Both the position numbers and the translations under genes were made by a program. The notes under the pieces are model-generated. The model searched no databases, had not been told where the DNA came from, and saw only the letters and a program-made list of their open reading frames with translations. 64,000 nt of DNA from Paenibacillaceae bacterium (GTDB taxonomy: Bacteria > Bacillota > Clostridia > Lachnospirales > Lachnospiraceae), in the NCBI GenBank assembly GCA_015057705.1, contig SVDU01000019.1:42502-106501 (forward strand). Reading direction: 5' to 3'. Of the stretch, positions 29,098-37,761 are shown piece by piece. Position 1 is the stretch's first letter. Every line of letters starts with the position of its first letter.

Positions 29098-29111
29098 AGG
29101 AGGATACCTAT

Positions 29112-29450
29112 ATGGATAAAAAAGATTTATTTGGACTGTGTCCTTACGTTACCTCTCAGAAGATCCTTTCCGGCAAATGGTCCATATATCTTCTCTATTT
29201 ATTAAAGGATGGACCAGTTCGTTTTAATGAACTTAAGCGAATGATGCCGGAGGAGATTACCCATACAACCCTCTCCAGACAGTTAAAATCCCTGGAAGAG
29301 GAGGGACTGATTGTCAGAAAAGAGTATTCCCAGATCCCCCCAAAGGTAGAATATTTTTTAAGTGAAATCGGCAATAAATTTGATAAAGTTCTTTTGGCAC
29401 TGGGAGAATGGGGAGATGAATATATTAAATTTATAAAAGAAAAGGCGTAA
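29112..29450 (+). CDS. HxlR-family transcriptional regulator
   Basis: The 112-residue winged-helix protein has CPYVTSQKILSGKWSIYLLY, with the conserved Cys near the N-terminus that senses electrophiles or disulfide stress in YodB/HypR relatives. The helix-turn-helix is PVRFNELKRMMPEEITHTTL. The ATG at 29112 follows AAGGAGG. It probably regulates the divergent PPOX gene through the palindrome between them. Confidence 0.88.
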   Translation: MDKKDLFGLCPYVTSQKILSGKWSIYLLYLLKDGPVRFNELKRMMPEEITHTTLSRQLKSLEEEGLIVRKEYSQIPPKVEYFLSEIGNKFDKVLLALGEWGDEYIKFIKEKA

Positions 29451-29527
29451 GAATTGCTTTACAATCACCCATAGCTGTATGTATAATGTAAAAAATTATA
29501 CTAACGGATATTTTAGGGAGAAGCAAA

Positions 29528-30313
29528 ATGAGAGAACTGAAAGAAATTAGAAACGATTTAAATCAATGTGACCTTCAGATTCTGGAACTGTTAATCAATC
29601 GGCTTTCCTGCATCCAGGAGATCATAGAATACAAGAAAGCATACGGGCTTCCCATCTTTCAGCCGGAGCAGGAAGAGGTTCAGCAGGAGACTCTGATCCG
29701 GGCTATTGGGGAACATGGTTATAAAGAGGAGCTCCTTGGAATTTTCCGTCAGATCGTGGAAGAAAGTAAAAGTGTGCAGAGTAAGAGCCTGTTTCATTAT
29801 AATATCGCCCTCATTGGTTTTATGGGAGCAGGTAAAAGTACAGTGTCCAAATATTTAAAAGACATGCTGGCAATGAACGAAGTGGATGTAGATACAAAAA
29901 TTGTGGAAGATCAGAAGATGCCTGTTAAGGGTATTTTTGAAAAGTACGGAGAAGAGTATTTTCGTAACTGTGAGAGCAACGCCATCATTAGTTTAAAGAA
30001 CTGTCAGCAGACGATTATTTCCTGCGGTGGCGGTGCGGTAATCAGAGAAGAGAATGTGAAGAATCTAAAGAAAAACAGTAGAATTGTGCTTTTAACGGCC
30101 AGTCCTGAGACCATTTTGGAAAGAGTGAAGGATAGTGATGAGCGCCCCATTTTAAATGGAAACATGAATGTAGAGTATATCAAGGGACTGATGGAGAGAC
30201 GGGCCAGCCTCTACCAGAGTGCAGCTGATATTATCATAGAAACAGACGGAAAAGATATTGTAGATATCTGTGAGGAACTCATCCAGTCACTGATGAAACT
30301 GGAAGTAAAGTAG
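29528..30313 (+). CDS. Chorismate mutase - shikimate kinase fusion
   Basis: The product has 261 residues. Residues 1-85 form an AroQ-type chorismate mutase helical domain (RNDLNQCDLQILELLINRLS, then EYKKAYGLPIF and REVSK-like IVEESKS). Residues 92-255 form a shikimate kinase with P-loop GFMGAGKST, DVDTKIVE for shikimate binding, YFRNCE, CGGGAV and the lid motif ERPIL. The protein therefore combines two non-consecutive steps of aromatic amino acid synthesis. An AGGGAG site precedes the ATG. It stands alone with its own terminator, away from other aro genes except the dehydrogenase at 13.4 kb. Confidence 0.9.
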   Translation: MRELKEIRNDLNQCDLQILELLINRLSCIQEIIEYKKAYGLPIFQPEQEEVQQETLIRAIGEHGYKEELLGIFRQIVEESKSVQSKSLFHYNIALIGFMGAGKSTVSKYLKDMLAMNEVDVDTKIVEDQKMPVKGIFEKYGEEYFRNCESNAIISLKNCQQTIISCGGGAVIREENVKNLKKNSRIVLLTASPETILERVKDSDERPILNGNMNVEYIKGLMERRASLYQSAADIIIETDGKDIVDICEELIQSLMKLEVK

Positions 30314-30373
30314 GAGATGTCTGCCTGGATATCAGACTGGAACTGGCTAAGTAATGAATTAATGTATGTTGTG

Positions 30374-30417
30374 CACGTGTATCTCACTTGAACCAATGAG
30401 ATATGCGTGTTTTTTTT
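30374..30417 (+). terminator. Terminator after the chorismate mutase-shikimate kinase gene
   Basis: CACGTGTATCTCA pairs with TGAGATATGCGTG (two wobble pairs), followed by eight T. Confidence 0.9.
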
Positions 30418-30496
30418 GTGTCCAAAAACCATCTACACAACTTCTACATATGCTCCTGTTATTCTTCTATTCAGAAATGAAAAAGGAGGATGCGTA

Positions 30497-32368
30497 ATGG
30501 GAAATGCAATCAGAACGAAAAAATTGCGTATCGGCGGGATGACCTGTATCAGCTGCCAGAATAAAATTGAAAAAAAATTACGTAACACAGCTGGAATTGA
30601 AAAAGCGGAGGTGAGTTATAACGCCGGAACTGCTCTGGTCACGTTTGATACGGATATTATTTCCTATCATAGTATAACGGGAATCATTGAAAATTTAGGG
30701 TATAGCGTGATAACGGATCAGGGACGGGATACAAAAGAGACAGGCAGGACTGTGGGTATTTTAATGATTATCGCTTCCCTGTATCTTCTTTTAGAACAAT
30801 CCGGACTGTTAAATCTCCTGGTACCCAGTCAGCTGGCAGATAAAACAATGGGATACGGAATGCTCTTTTTAATCGGACTGATTACCTCCGTCCATTGTGT
30901 AGCAATGTGCGGCGGCATTAACCTTTCCCAGTGTATTCCGAAAAGCGGACAGGAAGAATTAAATCAGAGGCGGCTTGCAGTATTTCGACCTGCATTTCTT
31001 TACAACCTTGGGCGTGTTATTTCTTATACAGCCGTGGGTTTCCTGGCAGGAGGTCTGGGAGCAGCCGTGACCTTTTCTAACACCTTTCAGGGTGTTTTAA
31101 AACTGGCAGCAGGAATCTTTATGGTAATTATGGGCATCAACATGCTGGGAATCTTTCCCTGGCTTCGCAGACTAAATCCCAGAATGCCAAAGTTTATTGC
31201 AGTAAAAATTCAGAAAGAAAAATCAAAAAGTAATAGTCCGTTTCTCGTAGGACTGTTAAATGGACTGATGCCCTGCGGACCACTCCAGGCCATGCAGATC
31301 TATGCTTTGTCAACCGGAAATCCGTTTTCCGGCGCACTTTCCATGTTTTTATTCAGCCTTGGCACCGTTCCCCTGATGTTTTTTCTGGGAGCTTTATCAA
31401 CGGTTCTTTCAAAGAAATTTTCAAACAGAGTCATGACTGCCGGTGCAGTTTTAGTGGTGGTACTGGGACTGTCCATGTTTACACAGGGAGTCAGTCTGGC
31501 AGGAATCAGTCCATCTGCGATCTTACCCGGGCTGGAAGGCGTCAGTGGAAATCAGCAGGAAAGTTCAGGTCAGATAAAAATAGAAGACGGTGTGCAGGTG
31601 ATTAACAGCACCTTAAGTCCGGGGCGGTATCCAAATATCAAGGTCCAGGCAGGAATTCCGGTAAAATGGATTATAGATGCGCCTGCAGGAAGTATAAACG
31701 GATGTAATAACCGGATGATTATACGGGAATACGGCATTGAATATTCCTTTCATACAGGAGAAAACGTGGTGGAATTTACGCCGGACAAAACCGGAAAAAT
31801 CCCATATAGCTGCTGGATGGGTATGATACGTGGTTCTATTAATGTTACAAAAGAGGGAGAGACAGATGGCGGCCAGCAATCAGAAAGTCAGGGGGTATTA
31901 AAAGAATATGCTCCACAAAAACCGGTTCCAGCCGGTTATACCATACCAGTTGATGATGTGGTTGTTGCTCAGGAATCCACGGATGAAAATGGAAAGCCTG
32001 TACAAAAAATCACCCTTGAACTCACCAGTCAGGGATTTAAGCCCGCGGTTGCGGTGGTAAAAGCCGGAGTGGATACGGAGTGGACATTTATTGATAACCG
32101 TCAGGATATGGACTATGGGACCAATCTTCTGATTCCTGATTTTGCTACGGAACTTTATCTTGAAAAGGGAGAAAACACCCTTTATTTTGTACCAGATAAA
32201 AGCTTTGACTTCTCTACCGGGGACAATTCCTTTTATGGATATATAAAGGTGGTAGATGATTTGGAGAACGTAGATCTAAACGCAGTAAAGGACGAAGTGA
32301 GTAAATTTCAGACTATGATATGGCCTGAGGACACATTTCAGGGGTCCGGAGGATCATGCTGTGGATAA
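30497..32368 (+). CDS. HMA - SafE/UreH-like membrane - cupredoxin-like fusion (copper handling)
   Basis: The 623-residue protein starts with a heavy-metal-associated domain (about 8-70, metal site GMTCISC, Cys17 and Cys20). A six-helix sulfite-exporter/UreH-like transmembrane unit (about 85-370) contains SVHCVAMCGG and GLMPCGPLQAM. Two cupredoxin-like beta-domains follow (about 385-460 and 500-590); the first has a CWMGM stretch fit to bind copper. It ends in GGSCCG. Similar proteins are linked to copper or silver transfer across the membrane. The ATG at 30497 follows AAAAGGAGG, and a longer frame is not supported. It heads the copper cluster. Confidence 0.85.
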   Translation: MGNAIRTKKLRIGGMTCISCQNKIEKKLRNTAGIEKAEVSYNAGTALVTFDTDIISYHSITGIIENLGYSVITDQGRDTKETGRTVGILMIIASLYLLLEQSGLLNLLVPSQLADKTMGYGMLFLIGLITSVHCVAMCGGINLSQCIPKSGQEELNQRRLAVFRPAFLYNLGRVISYTAVGFLAGGLGAAVTFSNTFQGVLKLAAGIFMVIMGINMLGIFPWLRRLNPRMPKFIAVKIQKEKSKSNSPFLVGLLNGLMPCGPLQAMQIYALSTGNPFSGALSMFLFSLGTVPLMFFLGALSTVLSKKFSNRVMTAGAVLVVVLGLSMFTQGVSLAGISPSAILPGLEGVSGNQQESSGQIKIEDGVQVINSTLSPGRYPNIKVQAGIPVKWIIDAPAGSINGCNNRMIIREYGIEYSFHTGENVVEFTPDKTGKIPYSCWMGMIRGSINVTKEGETDGGQQSESQGVLKEYAPQKPVPAGYTIPVDDVVVAQESTDENGKPVQKITLELTSQGFKPAVAVVKAGVDTEWTFIDNRQDMDYGTNLLIPDFATELYLEKGENTLYFVPDKSFDFSTGDNSFYGYIKVVDDLENVDLNAVKDEVSKFQTMIWPEDTFQGSGGSCCG

Positions 32369-32419
32369 TCATGCTATGAATAATCAGGTTCTGACAGGAA
32401 TGGGAAAGGAGATTGATTT

Positions 32420-32518
32420 ATGGGATTATTATACAGTCACTGGCACTGCATACTGCCGGCAGCGGCTCTGATAGCAGGATTATTTTTTATGAGAAGAAAT
32501 GAAAATAAAGGAGAATAA
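32420..32518 (+). CDS. 32-residue single-pass membrane peptide in the copper operon
   Basis: This short frame is preceded by AAAGGAG at 7 bases. It reads MGLLYSHWHCILPAAALIAG followed by LFFMRRNENKGE, one hydrophobic helix with a positive end. The His/Cys cluster (HWHC) near the N-terminus could bind metal. The stop lies two bases before the next start codon, and its tail contains that gene's ribosome site, so it is tightly packed between real genes. It is probably a true small protein, possibly a partner of the SafE-like permease. Confidence 0.6.
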   Translation: MGLLYSHWHCILPAAALIAGLFFMRRNENKGE

Positions 32519-32520
32519 GG

Positions 32521-33042
32521 ATGAAGGCAAATGGATTATTAATACTAAAAACAGCGGTGGTGGCTGCAATGTCATTGCTGGTACTTACTGGATGCAGCTC
32601 CAATGCTGCAACCAAAACACAGGAAACGGCAGCTTTAAAATCGGAAAACAACAGTAAAAGTGCACAGGCAGACACAGATCTTGTAATTCCAGTTTCAGAT
32701 ATCTCAGAAAAGGTGAGCTTTTATTCGGTAGAAGCAGATGGAACGAAGATGGAAGTTCTGGCAGTAAAAGCGCCTGACGGTACCATACGAACTGCATTTA
32801 ATACCTGTCAGGTATGTTACGATTCCGGGCGGGGATACTATAAACAGGATGGAAATGAGCTGGTGTGCCAGAATTGTGGCAACAGGTTCCCTATGAGCCG
32901 GGTGGAAGTGGAAGCCGGAGGCTGTAATCCATGGCCTATATTCGATCAGAATAAGACCGTGACGGATGAATCAATCACGATCTCTTCTGACTTTTTAAAG
33001 GAATCCAAACAGATATTCGCTAACTGGAAAAAATCATATTAA
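32521..33042 (+). CDS. DUF2318 lipoprotein
   Basis: The 173-residue protein has a signal ending in lipobox LTGC (lipidated Cys25). The DUF2318 domain follows, with CQVC near residue 99 and CQNC near residue 120, then a GGCNPWP motif. DUF2318 proteins accompany iron or copper transport systems and bind metal through their Cys pairs. It is held on the outer side of the membrane. It is the third gene of the cluster that begins with the SafE-cupredoxin fusion and converges on the HxlR gene with a one-base gap. Confidence 0.85.
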   Translation: MKANGLLILKTAVVAAMSLLVLTGCSSNAATKTQETAALKSENNSKSAQADTDLVIPVSDISEKVSFYSVEADGTKMEVLAVKAPDGTIRTAFNTCQVCYDSGRGYYKQDGNELVCQNCGNRFPMSRVEVEAGGCNPWPIFDQNKTVTDESITISSDFLKESKQIFANWKKSY

Positions 33043-33043
33043 A

Positions 33044-33406
33044 TTAATCAGGATATTTCATGGAGCAGTTTACGGTAACACCATTCTGGGTTAAGTAATC
33101 TGCTCCCCATTTATACATGGCCTCAAGAATGGGGCGTATGCTGATTCCCAGATCGGAAAGATTGTATTCCACCTTTGGAGGGACAACTGGATAAACGGTC
33201 CTTATAATCAAATTATTCTCTTCCAGCTCTCTTAACTGCTGGGTCAGCATCTTGGGTGTGGCCTGGGGAATCAGTTTTCTCAGTTCTCCAAATCGTAAGG
33301 TGTGGTCGATCAGATGCCAGAGAATCAGGGCTTTGTATTTTCCTCCGATCATATCCAGGGTTGCATCCACCGGACAGTTGTAGCCGGCACAATCAATTGG
33401 GGGCAT
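33044..33406 (-). CDS. HxlR-family transcriptional regulator
   Basis: The 120-residue winged-helix regulator has the N-terminal stretch MPPIDCAGYNCPVDATLDMI, with two Cys, one of them the conserved sensor position. HTH LRFGELRKLIPQATPKMLTQ and the wing VVPPKVEYNLSDLG are typical. It is divergent from copA with a TAGTA/TACTA palindrome between, so it may respond to metal or thiol stress and control itself or the copper genes. HxlR proteins are not established copper sensors, so this would be unusual. Confidence 0.85.
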   Translation of the reverse strand: MPPIDCAGYNCPVDATLDMIGGKYKALILWHLIDHTLRFGELRKLIPQATPKMLTQQLRELEENNLIIRTVYPVVPPKVEYNLSDLGISIRPILEAMYKWGADYLTQNGVTVNCSMKYPD

Positions 33407-33420
33407 AGTGAATCCTCCTT

Positions 33421-33440
33421 TAGTATCTTTTTGGGTACTA
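33421..33440. promoter_or_regulatory. Probable HxlR operator region
   Basis: TAGTATCTTTTTGGGTACTA, an interrupted inverted repeat (TAGTA...TACTA), lies 14 bases upstream of the HxlR start. AAGTGCATACTT follows at 33451-33462 as a second small palindrome. Confidence 0.5.
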
Positions 33441-33547
33441 TATCACTAAAAAGTGCATACTTGCAATATTTGCGATATCTGACATAATAATACCATGAGT
33501 ACTCGAAAACTTCAAGAGGCGTCAGCCAATTAAAAGAGGTGAAAGAA

Positions 33548-36028
33548 ATGGAAAATCAAACTTTAGATATAAGAGGTATGACATGCGCAGCATGTGCACA
33601 AAGAATAGAAAAAACAGTAAAAAAGCTGTCAGGGATCAATCAGGCTTCTGTAAACCTTGCCAGCGAAAAGCTTTTTGTAGAATACGACAGCAACAGTCTG
33701 AATTTATCTGATATTAAGACAGCGGTTGCTAAAATAGGTTATGAAGTGGCAGAAAAACCGAAGAATTCCGATGTCACGATTCCCATTGGCGGTATGACCT
33801 GTGCGGCTTGTGCAAGACGTGTGGAAAAAGCCATAGGAAAACTGGAGGGTGTGGTAAGCTCATCCGTGAATTTTGCTACAGAAAAGGCTACGGTTGCCTA
33901 TGATCCGGGAAAAGTAAGACTGTCCGCCATTAAAAGCGCCATTGAAAAAGCAGGATATCAGGCACTGGAAGTGAATAAAGCTGATGCAGCAGTTGAAGAC
34001 AGAGCCAGAAAACAGAGAGAGATTAAAACACTATGGACGAAATTTACAATTTCTGCCATATTCTCCCTTCCGTTGTTATATATAGCAATGGCACCGATGA
34101 TCAGCTTTATCCGTCTTCCGTTCCCAGCCGCTCTTGAACCTATGAATTATCCGCTTTTATATGCCCTGGTTGAATTGATATTAGTAGCACCGGTCATCGG
34201 TGTTGGATATAAGTTTTATACCATAGGCTTTAAGGCACTGTTTCAGAAAAGTCCCAATATGGATTCTCTCATTGCAATCGGAACAACAGCAGCTGTTTTA
34301 TACAGCATTTATAATACATTTCAGATCGCAGCCGGACATTTTATGGCAGTAGATTCTCTTTATTATGAAACAGCAGGCGTAATTATCACATTGATCATGC
34401 TTGGCAAGACATTAGAGGCTGTTTCCAAAGGAAGAACCAGTGAAGCCATTAAAAAGCTTATGGGTCTGGCCCCTAAAACGGCGGTAATCTTAGAAAATGG
34501 ACAGGAAAAGGAAATTCCCATTGATGAAGTGGTAATCGGCGATGTGATTCTGGTAAAGCCAGGCGATAAGATTCCCGTAGATGGAACTGTTACAGGCGGA
34601 CACACTGCTATTGATGAATCCATGCTTACCGGTGAAAGTATGCCGGTGGACAAAAAAGAAGGAGATCCGGTTTATGCGGCATCAATCAATACTACCGGTG
34701 TGATCCAGTTTAAAGCTGAAAAAATAGGAAGCGAAACGGCTCTTGCCCAGATTATCAAGCTGGTGGAGGATGCACAGGGATCAAAAGCTCCTATTGCGCA
34801 GATGGCGGACATTGTTTCCGGATACTTTGTGCCGGTGGTCTGTGTGATTGCCCTTCTCGCCGGAATCGGCTGGTATATCGGTACAGGCGGAGATTTAAAA
34901 TTTGCACTTACCATCTTTATTTCGGTACTTGTTATCGCCTGTCCCTGTGCTCTGGGGCTTGCTACACCGACTGCAATTATGGTAGGTACAGGAAAAGGAG
35001 CAGAAAACGGAATCTTAATCAAGGGCGGAGAAGCTTTGGAAACCGCACACAAAATAAATACCATTGTATTTGATAAAACAGGAACGATCACGGAAGGAAA
35101 ACCAAAAGTGACAGACGTACTTCCGGCAGGAATTATTTCAAAAGACCGTCTCTTACAGCTTACAGCATCTGCAGAGAGAGGTTCCGAGCATCCTCTTGGC
35201 CAGGCAATTGTCCTTGGAGCTAAGGAAGCAGGACTTTCCCTTTTGGAAGCCGAACAGTTTGATTCCCTCACCGGACGCGGAATTAAAGCCCGTCTGGAAG
35301 GAGAGGAAATTCTTGCAGGAAACAAAAAGCTGATGGATGAGCAGAATATTTCCCTGGCAGGCATGGTAGAGATTTCAGATAAGCTGGCAGAAGAAGGAAA
35401 AACTCCTATGTATGTGGCTATAGACGGTGAACTGGCAGGAATTGTAGCGGTTGCAGATGTGGTGAAGGAATCCAGCCGTGCAGCCATTGAACGTCTTCAT
35501 AAGATGGGAATTGAAGTAGCGATGATCACCGGTGATAATAAGAAGACAGCATCAGCCATTGCAAAGCAGGTGGGCATTGATCGTGTTCTGGCTGAGGTTC
35601 TTCCACAGGATAAATCCAATGAGGTGAAAAAGCTTCAGTCAGAGAACCGGAAGGTGGCCATGGTAGGAGATGGAATCAACGATGCACCTGCGCTTGCACA
35701 GGCTGATATTGGAATCGCCATTGGTTCCGGTACCGATGTAGCCATGGAATCTGCAGATATTGTTCTTATGCGTTCCGATCTGCTGGATGTGCCTACAGCG
35801 ATTAATTTAAGTAAACACACCATTCGCAATATTAAGCAAAATCTCTTCTGGGCATTCGGTTATAATGTAATTGGAATCCCCATTGCAGCAGGAGTTTTAC
35901 ATCTGTTATTTAACGGCCCCCTGTTAAACCCCATTTTTGCAGCGGCTGCCATGAGCTTAAGTTCTGTATCCGTACTCACCAATGCGCTGCGGTTAAAGAG
36001 GTTTAAGCCTGAAACAGGAAAGAGGTGA
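33548..36028 (+). CDS. copA: Copper-exporting P1B-type ATPase
   Basis: The 826-residue Cu(I) exporter has two N-terminal heavy-metal domains, each with GMTCAACA. Eight membrane helices include the CPC metal site in IACPCALGLATPT. An actuator domain (TGES), the phosphorylation motif DKTGTITEGKP, the SEHPLG nucleotide-site motif and GDGINDAPAL complete the set. All family residues are present. The ATG at 33548 has AAGAGGTG upstream, and a GTG nine bases earlier overlaps that site. It is followed closely by two small genes ending in copZ. Confidence 0.96.
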   Translation: MENQTLDIRGMTCAACAQRIEKTVKKLSGINQASVNLASEKLFVEYDSNSLNLSDIKTAVAKIGYEVAEKPKNSDVTIPIGGMTCAACARRVEKAIGKLEGVVSSSVNFATEKATVAYDPGKVRLSAIKSAIEKAGYQALEVNKADAAVEDRARKQREIKTLWTKFTISAIFSLPLLYIAMAPMISFIRLPFPAALEPMNYPLLYALVELILVAPVIGVGYKFYTIGFKALFQKSPNMDSLIAIGTTAAVLYSIYNTFQIAAGHFMAVDSLYYETAGVIITLIMLGKTLEAVSKGRTSEAIKKLMGLAPKTAVILENGQEKEIPIDEVVIGDVILVKPGDKIPVDGTVTGGHTAIDESMLTGESMPVDKKEGDPVYAASINTTGVIQFKAEKIGSETALAQIIKLVEDAQGSKAPIAQMADIVSGYFVPVVCVIALLAGIGWYIGTGGDLKFALTIFISVLVIACPCALGLATPTAIMVGTGKGAENGILIKGGEALETAHKINTIVFDKTGTITEGKPKVTDVLPAGIISKDRLLQLTASAERGSEHPLGQAIVLGAKEAGLSLLEAEQFDSLTGRGIKARLEGEEILAGNKKLMDEQNISLAGMVEISDKLAEEGKTPMYVAIDGELAGIVAVADVVKESSRAAIERLHKMGIEVAMITGDNKKTASAIAKQVGIDRVLAEVLPQDKSNEVKKLQSENRKVAMVGDGINDAPALAQADIGIAIGSGTDVAMESADIVLMRSDLLDVPTAINLSKHTIRNIKQNLFWAFGYNVIGIPIAAGVLHLLFNGPLLNPIFAAAAMSLSSVSVLTNALRLKRFKPETGKR

Positions 36029-36034
36029 CAATAC

Positions 36035-36754
36035 ATGTTAAAAGATAAGAAAGTAATGACAGCAATAGCCGCTGGTGTGCTGGTGGTTGCAGGAATCGTA
36101 TTTCTGTCAGTGGAAAGTGCCGGAGGCAGCACTGATGTAATTGGTAAAAAGTCTGTACAGTCCTATGAAATGGTATTAAACGCAATTCCGGATCAGGTAA
36201 GGAAAGATGATGAAGGCAAAGGCTTTACATTAACTGCTCCTGACGGTAGTGTCCGTTTTACCTGGAGCAGCGGAAACGATGAAAATTCCCGTTATGATTT
36301 GAAGCTTCAGACATATGCAGCCCCCTTTATCTCAGCCGGCCTTGATACAGGAAAGCTTCCGGCAGATTACGACGTAAGCGATGATCTCATAACTGTGGGA
36401 ATGAAGCTGAAAGAAGACGGTTTAGCGGATACGGACGAATCTCCCCTGTCGGCATATGAAGGACTTGTAAAAAATGACCGCAGCCTGATTAATTATCATG
36501 GGGTTATGGACCATTTTGGAGTAAAGCTTGGCGGCGGAAATATGTTTGAATGGGCGAAAGATTTAGAAACCAGTGCATCAACCGGAAAAACACAGGATAA
36601 GGACATTGTGTTTGTCCTGGAGCCGGAGCCGTTCATAGCCGCCGGTGTGGACCCTGAGAAGGTGGAAGGCTGGATCTATGCTCCCGTTACCGTAATGGAA
36701 CACGGAAAGAAAATGCAGGTCAATAAGTTTTTAAAGCCTTTTGATATAAAATAA
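36035..36754 (+). CDS. Unrecognised membrane-anchored extracytoplasmic protein in the copper operon
   Basis: The 239-residue protein has one N-terminal hydrophobic anchor (about 8-28). An acidic extracytoplasmic domain follows, with FTWSSGNDENSRYDLKLQTY and a WIYAPVTVMEHGKKMQVNKF end. It has no Cys and no clear copper motif. A few Met, His and Trp residues near the end could serve. It lies 6 bases after copA and 20 before copZ, so co-expression is nearly certain. I do not recognise a family. A role in receiving exported copper or in envelope protection is only a suggestion. Confidence 0.75.
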   Translation: MLKDKKVMTAIAAGVLVVAGIVFLSVESAGGSTDVIGKKSVQSYEMVLNAIPDQVRKDDEGKGFTLTAPDGSVRFTWSSGNDENSRYDLKLQTYAAPFISAGLDTGKLPADYDVSDDLITVGMKLKEDGLADTDESPLSAYEGLVKNDRSLINYHGVMDHFGVKLGGGNMFEWAKDLETSASTGKTQDKDIVFVLEPEPFIAAGVDPEKVEGWIYAPVTVMEHGKKMQVNKFLKPFDIK

Positions 36755-36774
36755 CAATAATGGAGGAAATTGAT

Positions 36775-36984
36775 ATGGCAAAGACAGTAATAAACGTGGA
36801 TGGAATGGCATGTGAGCATTGTGTAAAGGCAATTACCGGAGCAGTAGGAGCGTTATCTGGCGTAACAGGAGTAGCGGTTGATTTATCAGCGAAAACCGTG
36901 ACTGTTGACCATAATCCTGATGAAGCATCTGTGGAAAAAATTAAAGCTGAGATTGAAGATCAGGGTTATGATGTAGTAGAATAA
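36775..36984 (+). CDS. copZ: Copper chaperone CopZ
   Basis: This 69-residue single heavy-metal-associated domain has the metal site GMACEHC near residues 10-16 and the usual beta-alpha-beta pattern ending in DQGYDVVE. It carries Cu(I) to the metal domains of CopA. GGAGG at 8 bases supports the ATG at 36775. It is the last gene of the copA operon, followed by a strong terminator. Confidence 0.95.
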   Translation: MAKTVINVDGMACEHCVKAITGAVGALSGVTGVAVDLSAKTVTVDHNPDEASVEKIKAEIEDQGYDVVE

Positions 36985-36992
36985 AGAAAGAC

Positions 36993-37024
36993 GGGAACCG
37001 GGAATTCACCGGTTCCCTCTTTTC
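36993..37024 (+). terminator. Terminator after copZ
   Basis: GGGAACCGG pairs with CCGGTTCCC over a GAATTCA loop, followed by TCTTTT. Confidence 0.9.
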
Positions 37025-37057
37025 ATACTGAAAGTTTCGTGAAATTGAGGTGAAAGA

Positions 37058-37756
37058 ATGCACAACAACTGCAGGCATGTACTGGTAGTAGATGATGAGC
37101 CGAAGATTCTTGAAGTAGTATGCATGCTTTTGGAAAGTAAAGGATTTAAAACATTCCCCGCTGAAAACGGAAAAAAGGCATTGGAAATATTTTATACGGA
37201 AAATATCTCACTTGTCATACTGGATTTAATGCTTCCTGATATCTCAGGAGAAGAGATCTGCACAGCAATCCGCAAAAAATCCCGGGTACCTGTGATTATG
37301 CTCACGGCCAGAGTGGAGGAAGAAGATGTGGTAAGCGGACTTGGGCTGGGGGCAGACGACTATATCATGAAACCCTTTGGTTTAAAGGAACTGTATGCCA
37401 GAGTGGAGGCAGTACTAAGGCGTACGGAAAGTGATCTGGTGCCCCTGGTTAAGCGAAACTCCTGGAGAGACGGAGATCTTGTGGTGGATTTTGAGAAAAA
37501 TGAGGTAATAAAAAAAGGGTTTAGCCTCACACTTACACCAAGTGAACTGAAAATATTATCCGCGCTGATCAAATATCCCGGCAAGGTATTTACAAGAGAG
37601 GAACTGATAGATACTGCACTGGGCAGAGACTTTGGGGGTTATGACAGAGCCATTGACAGCCATATTAAGAATATCAGAAAGAAAATAGAGGATGATCCCA
37701 AAAATCCCGCCTATGTATTAACGATTCCAGGGCTGGGCTATAAGTTCGGAGGCTGA
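37058..37756 (+). CDS. OmpR-family response regulator
   Basis: The 232-residue regulator has a receiver domain with the acidic pocket DDEP and the phospho-acceptor Asp in VILDLMLPD (about 55). The conserved Lys lies in IMKPFGLKEL. A winged-helix output domain follows (about 130-230), ending in VLTIPGLGYKFGG. It overlaps or abuts the kinase gene, and the pair follows copZ, so it may sense copper or envelope stress. That is inferred only from position. Confidence 0.92.
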   Translation: MHNNCRHVLVVDDEPKILEVVCMLLESKGFKTFPAENGKKALEIFYTENISLVILDLMLPDISGEEICTAIRKKSRVPVIMLTARVEEEDVVSGLGLGADDYIMKPFGLKELYARVEAVLRRTESDLVPLVKRNSWRDGDLVVDFEKNEVIKKGFSLTLTPSELKILSALIKYPGKVFTREELIDTALGRDFGGYDRAIDSHIKNIRKKIEDDPKNPAYVLTIPGLGYKFGG

Positions 37757-37761
37757 TGAAT

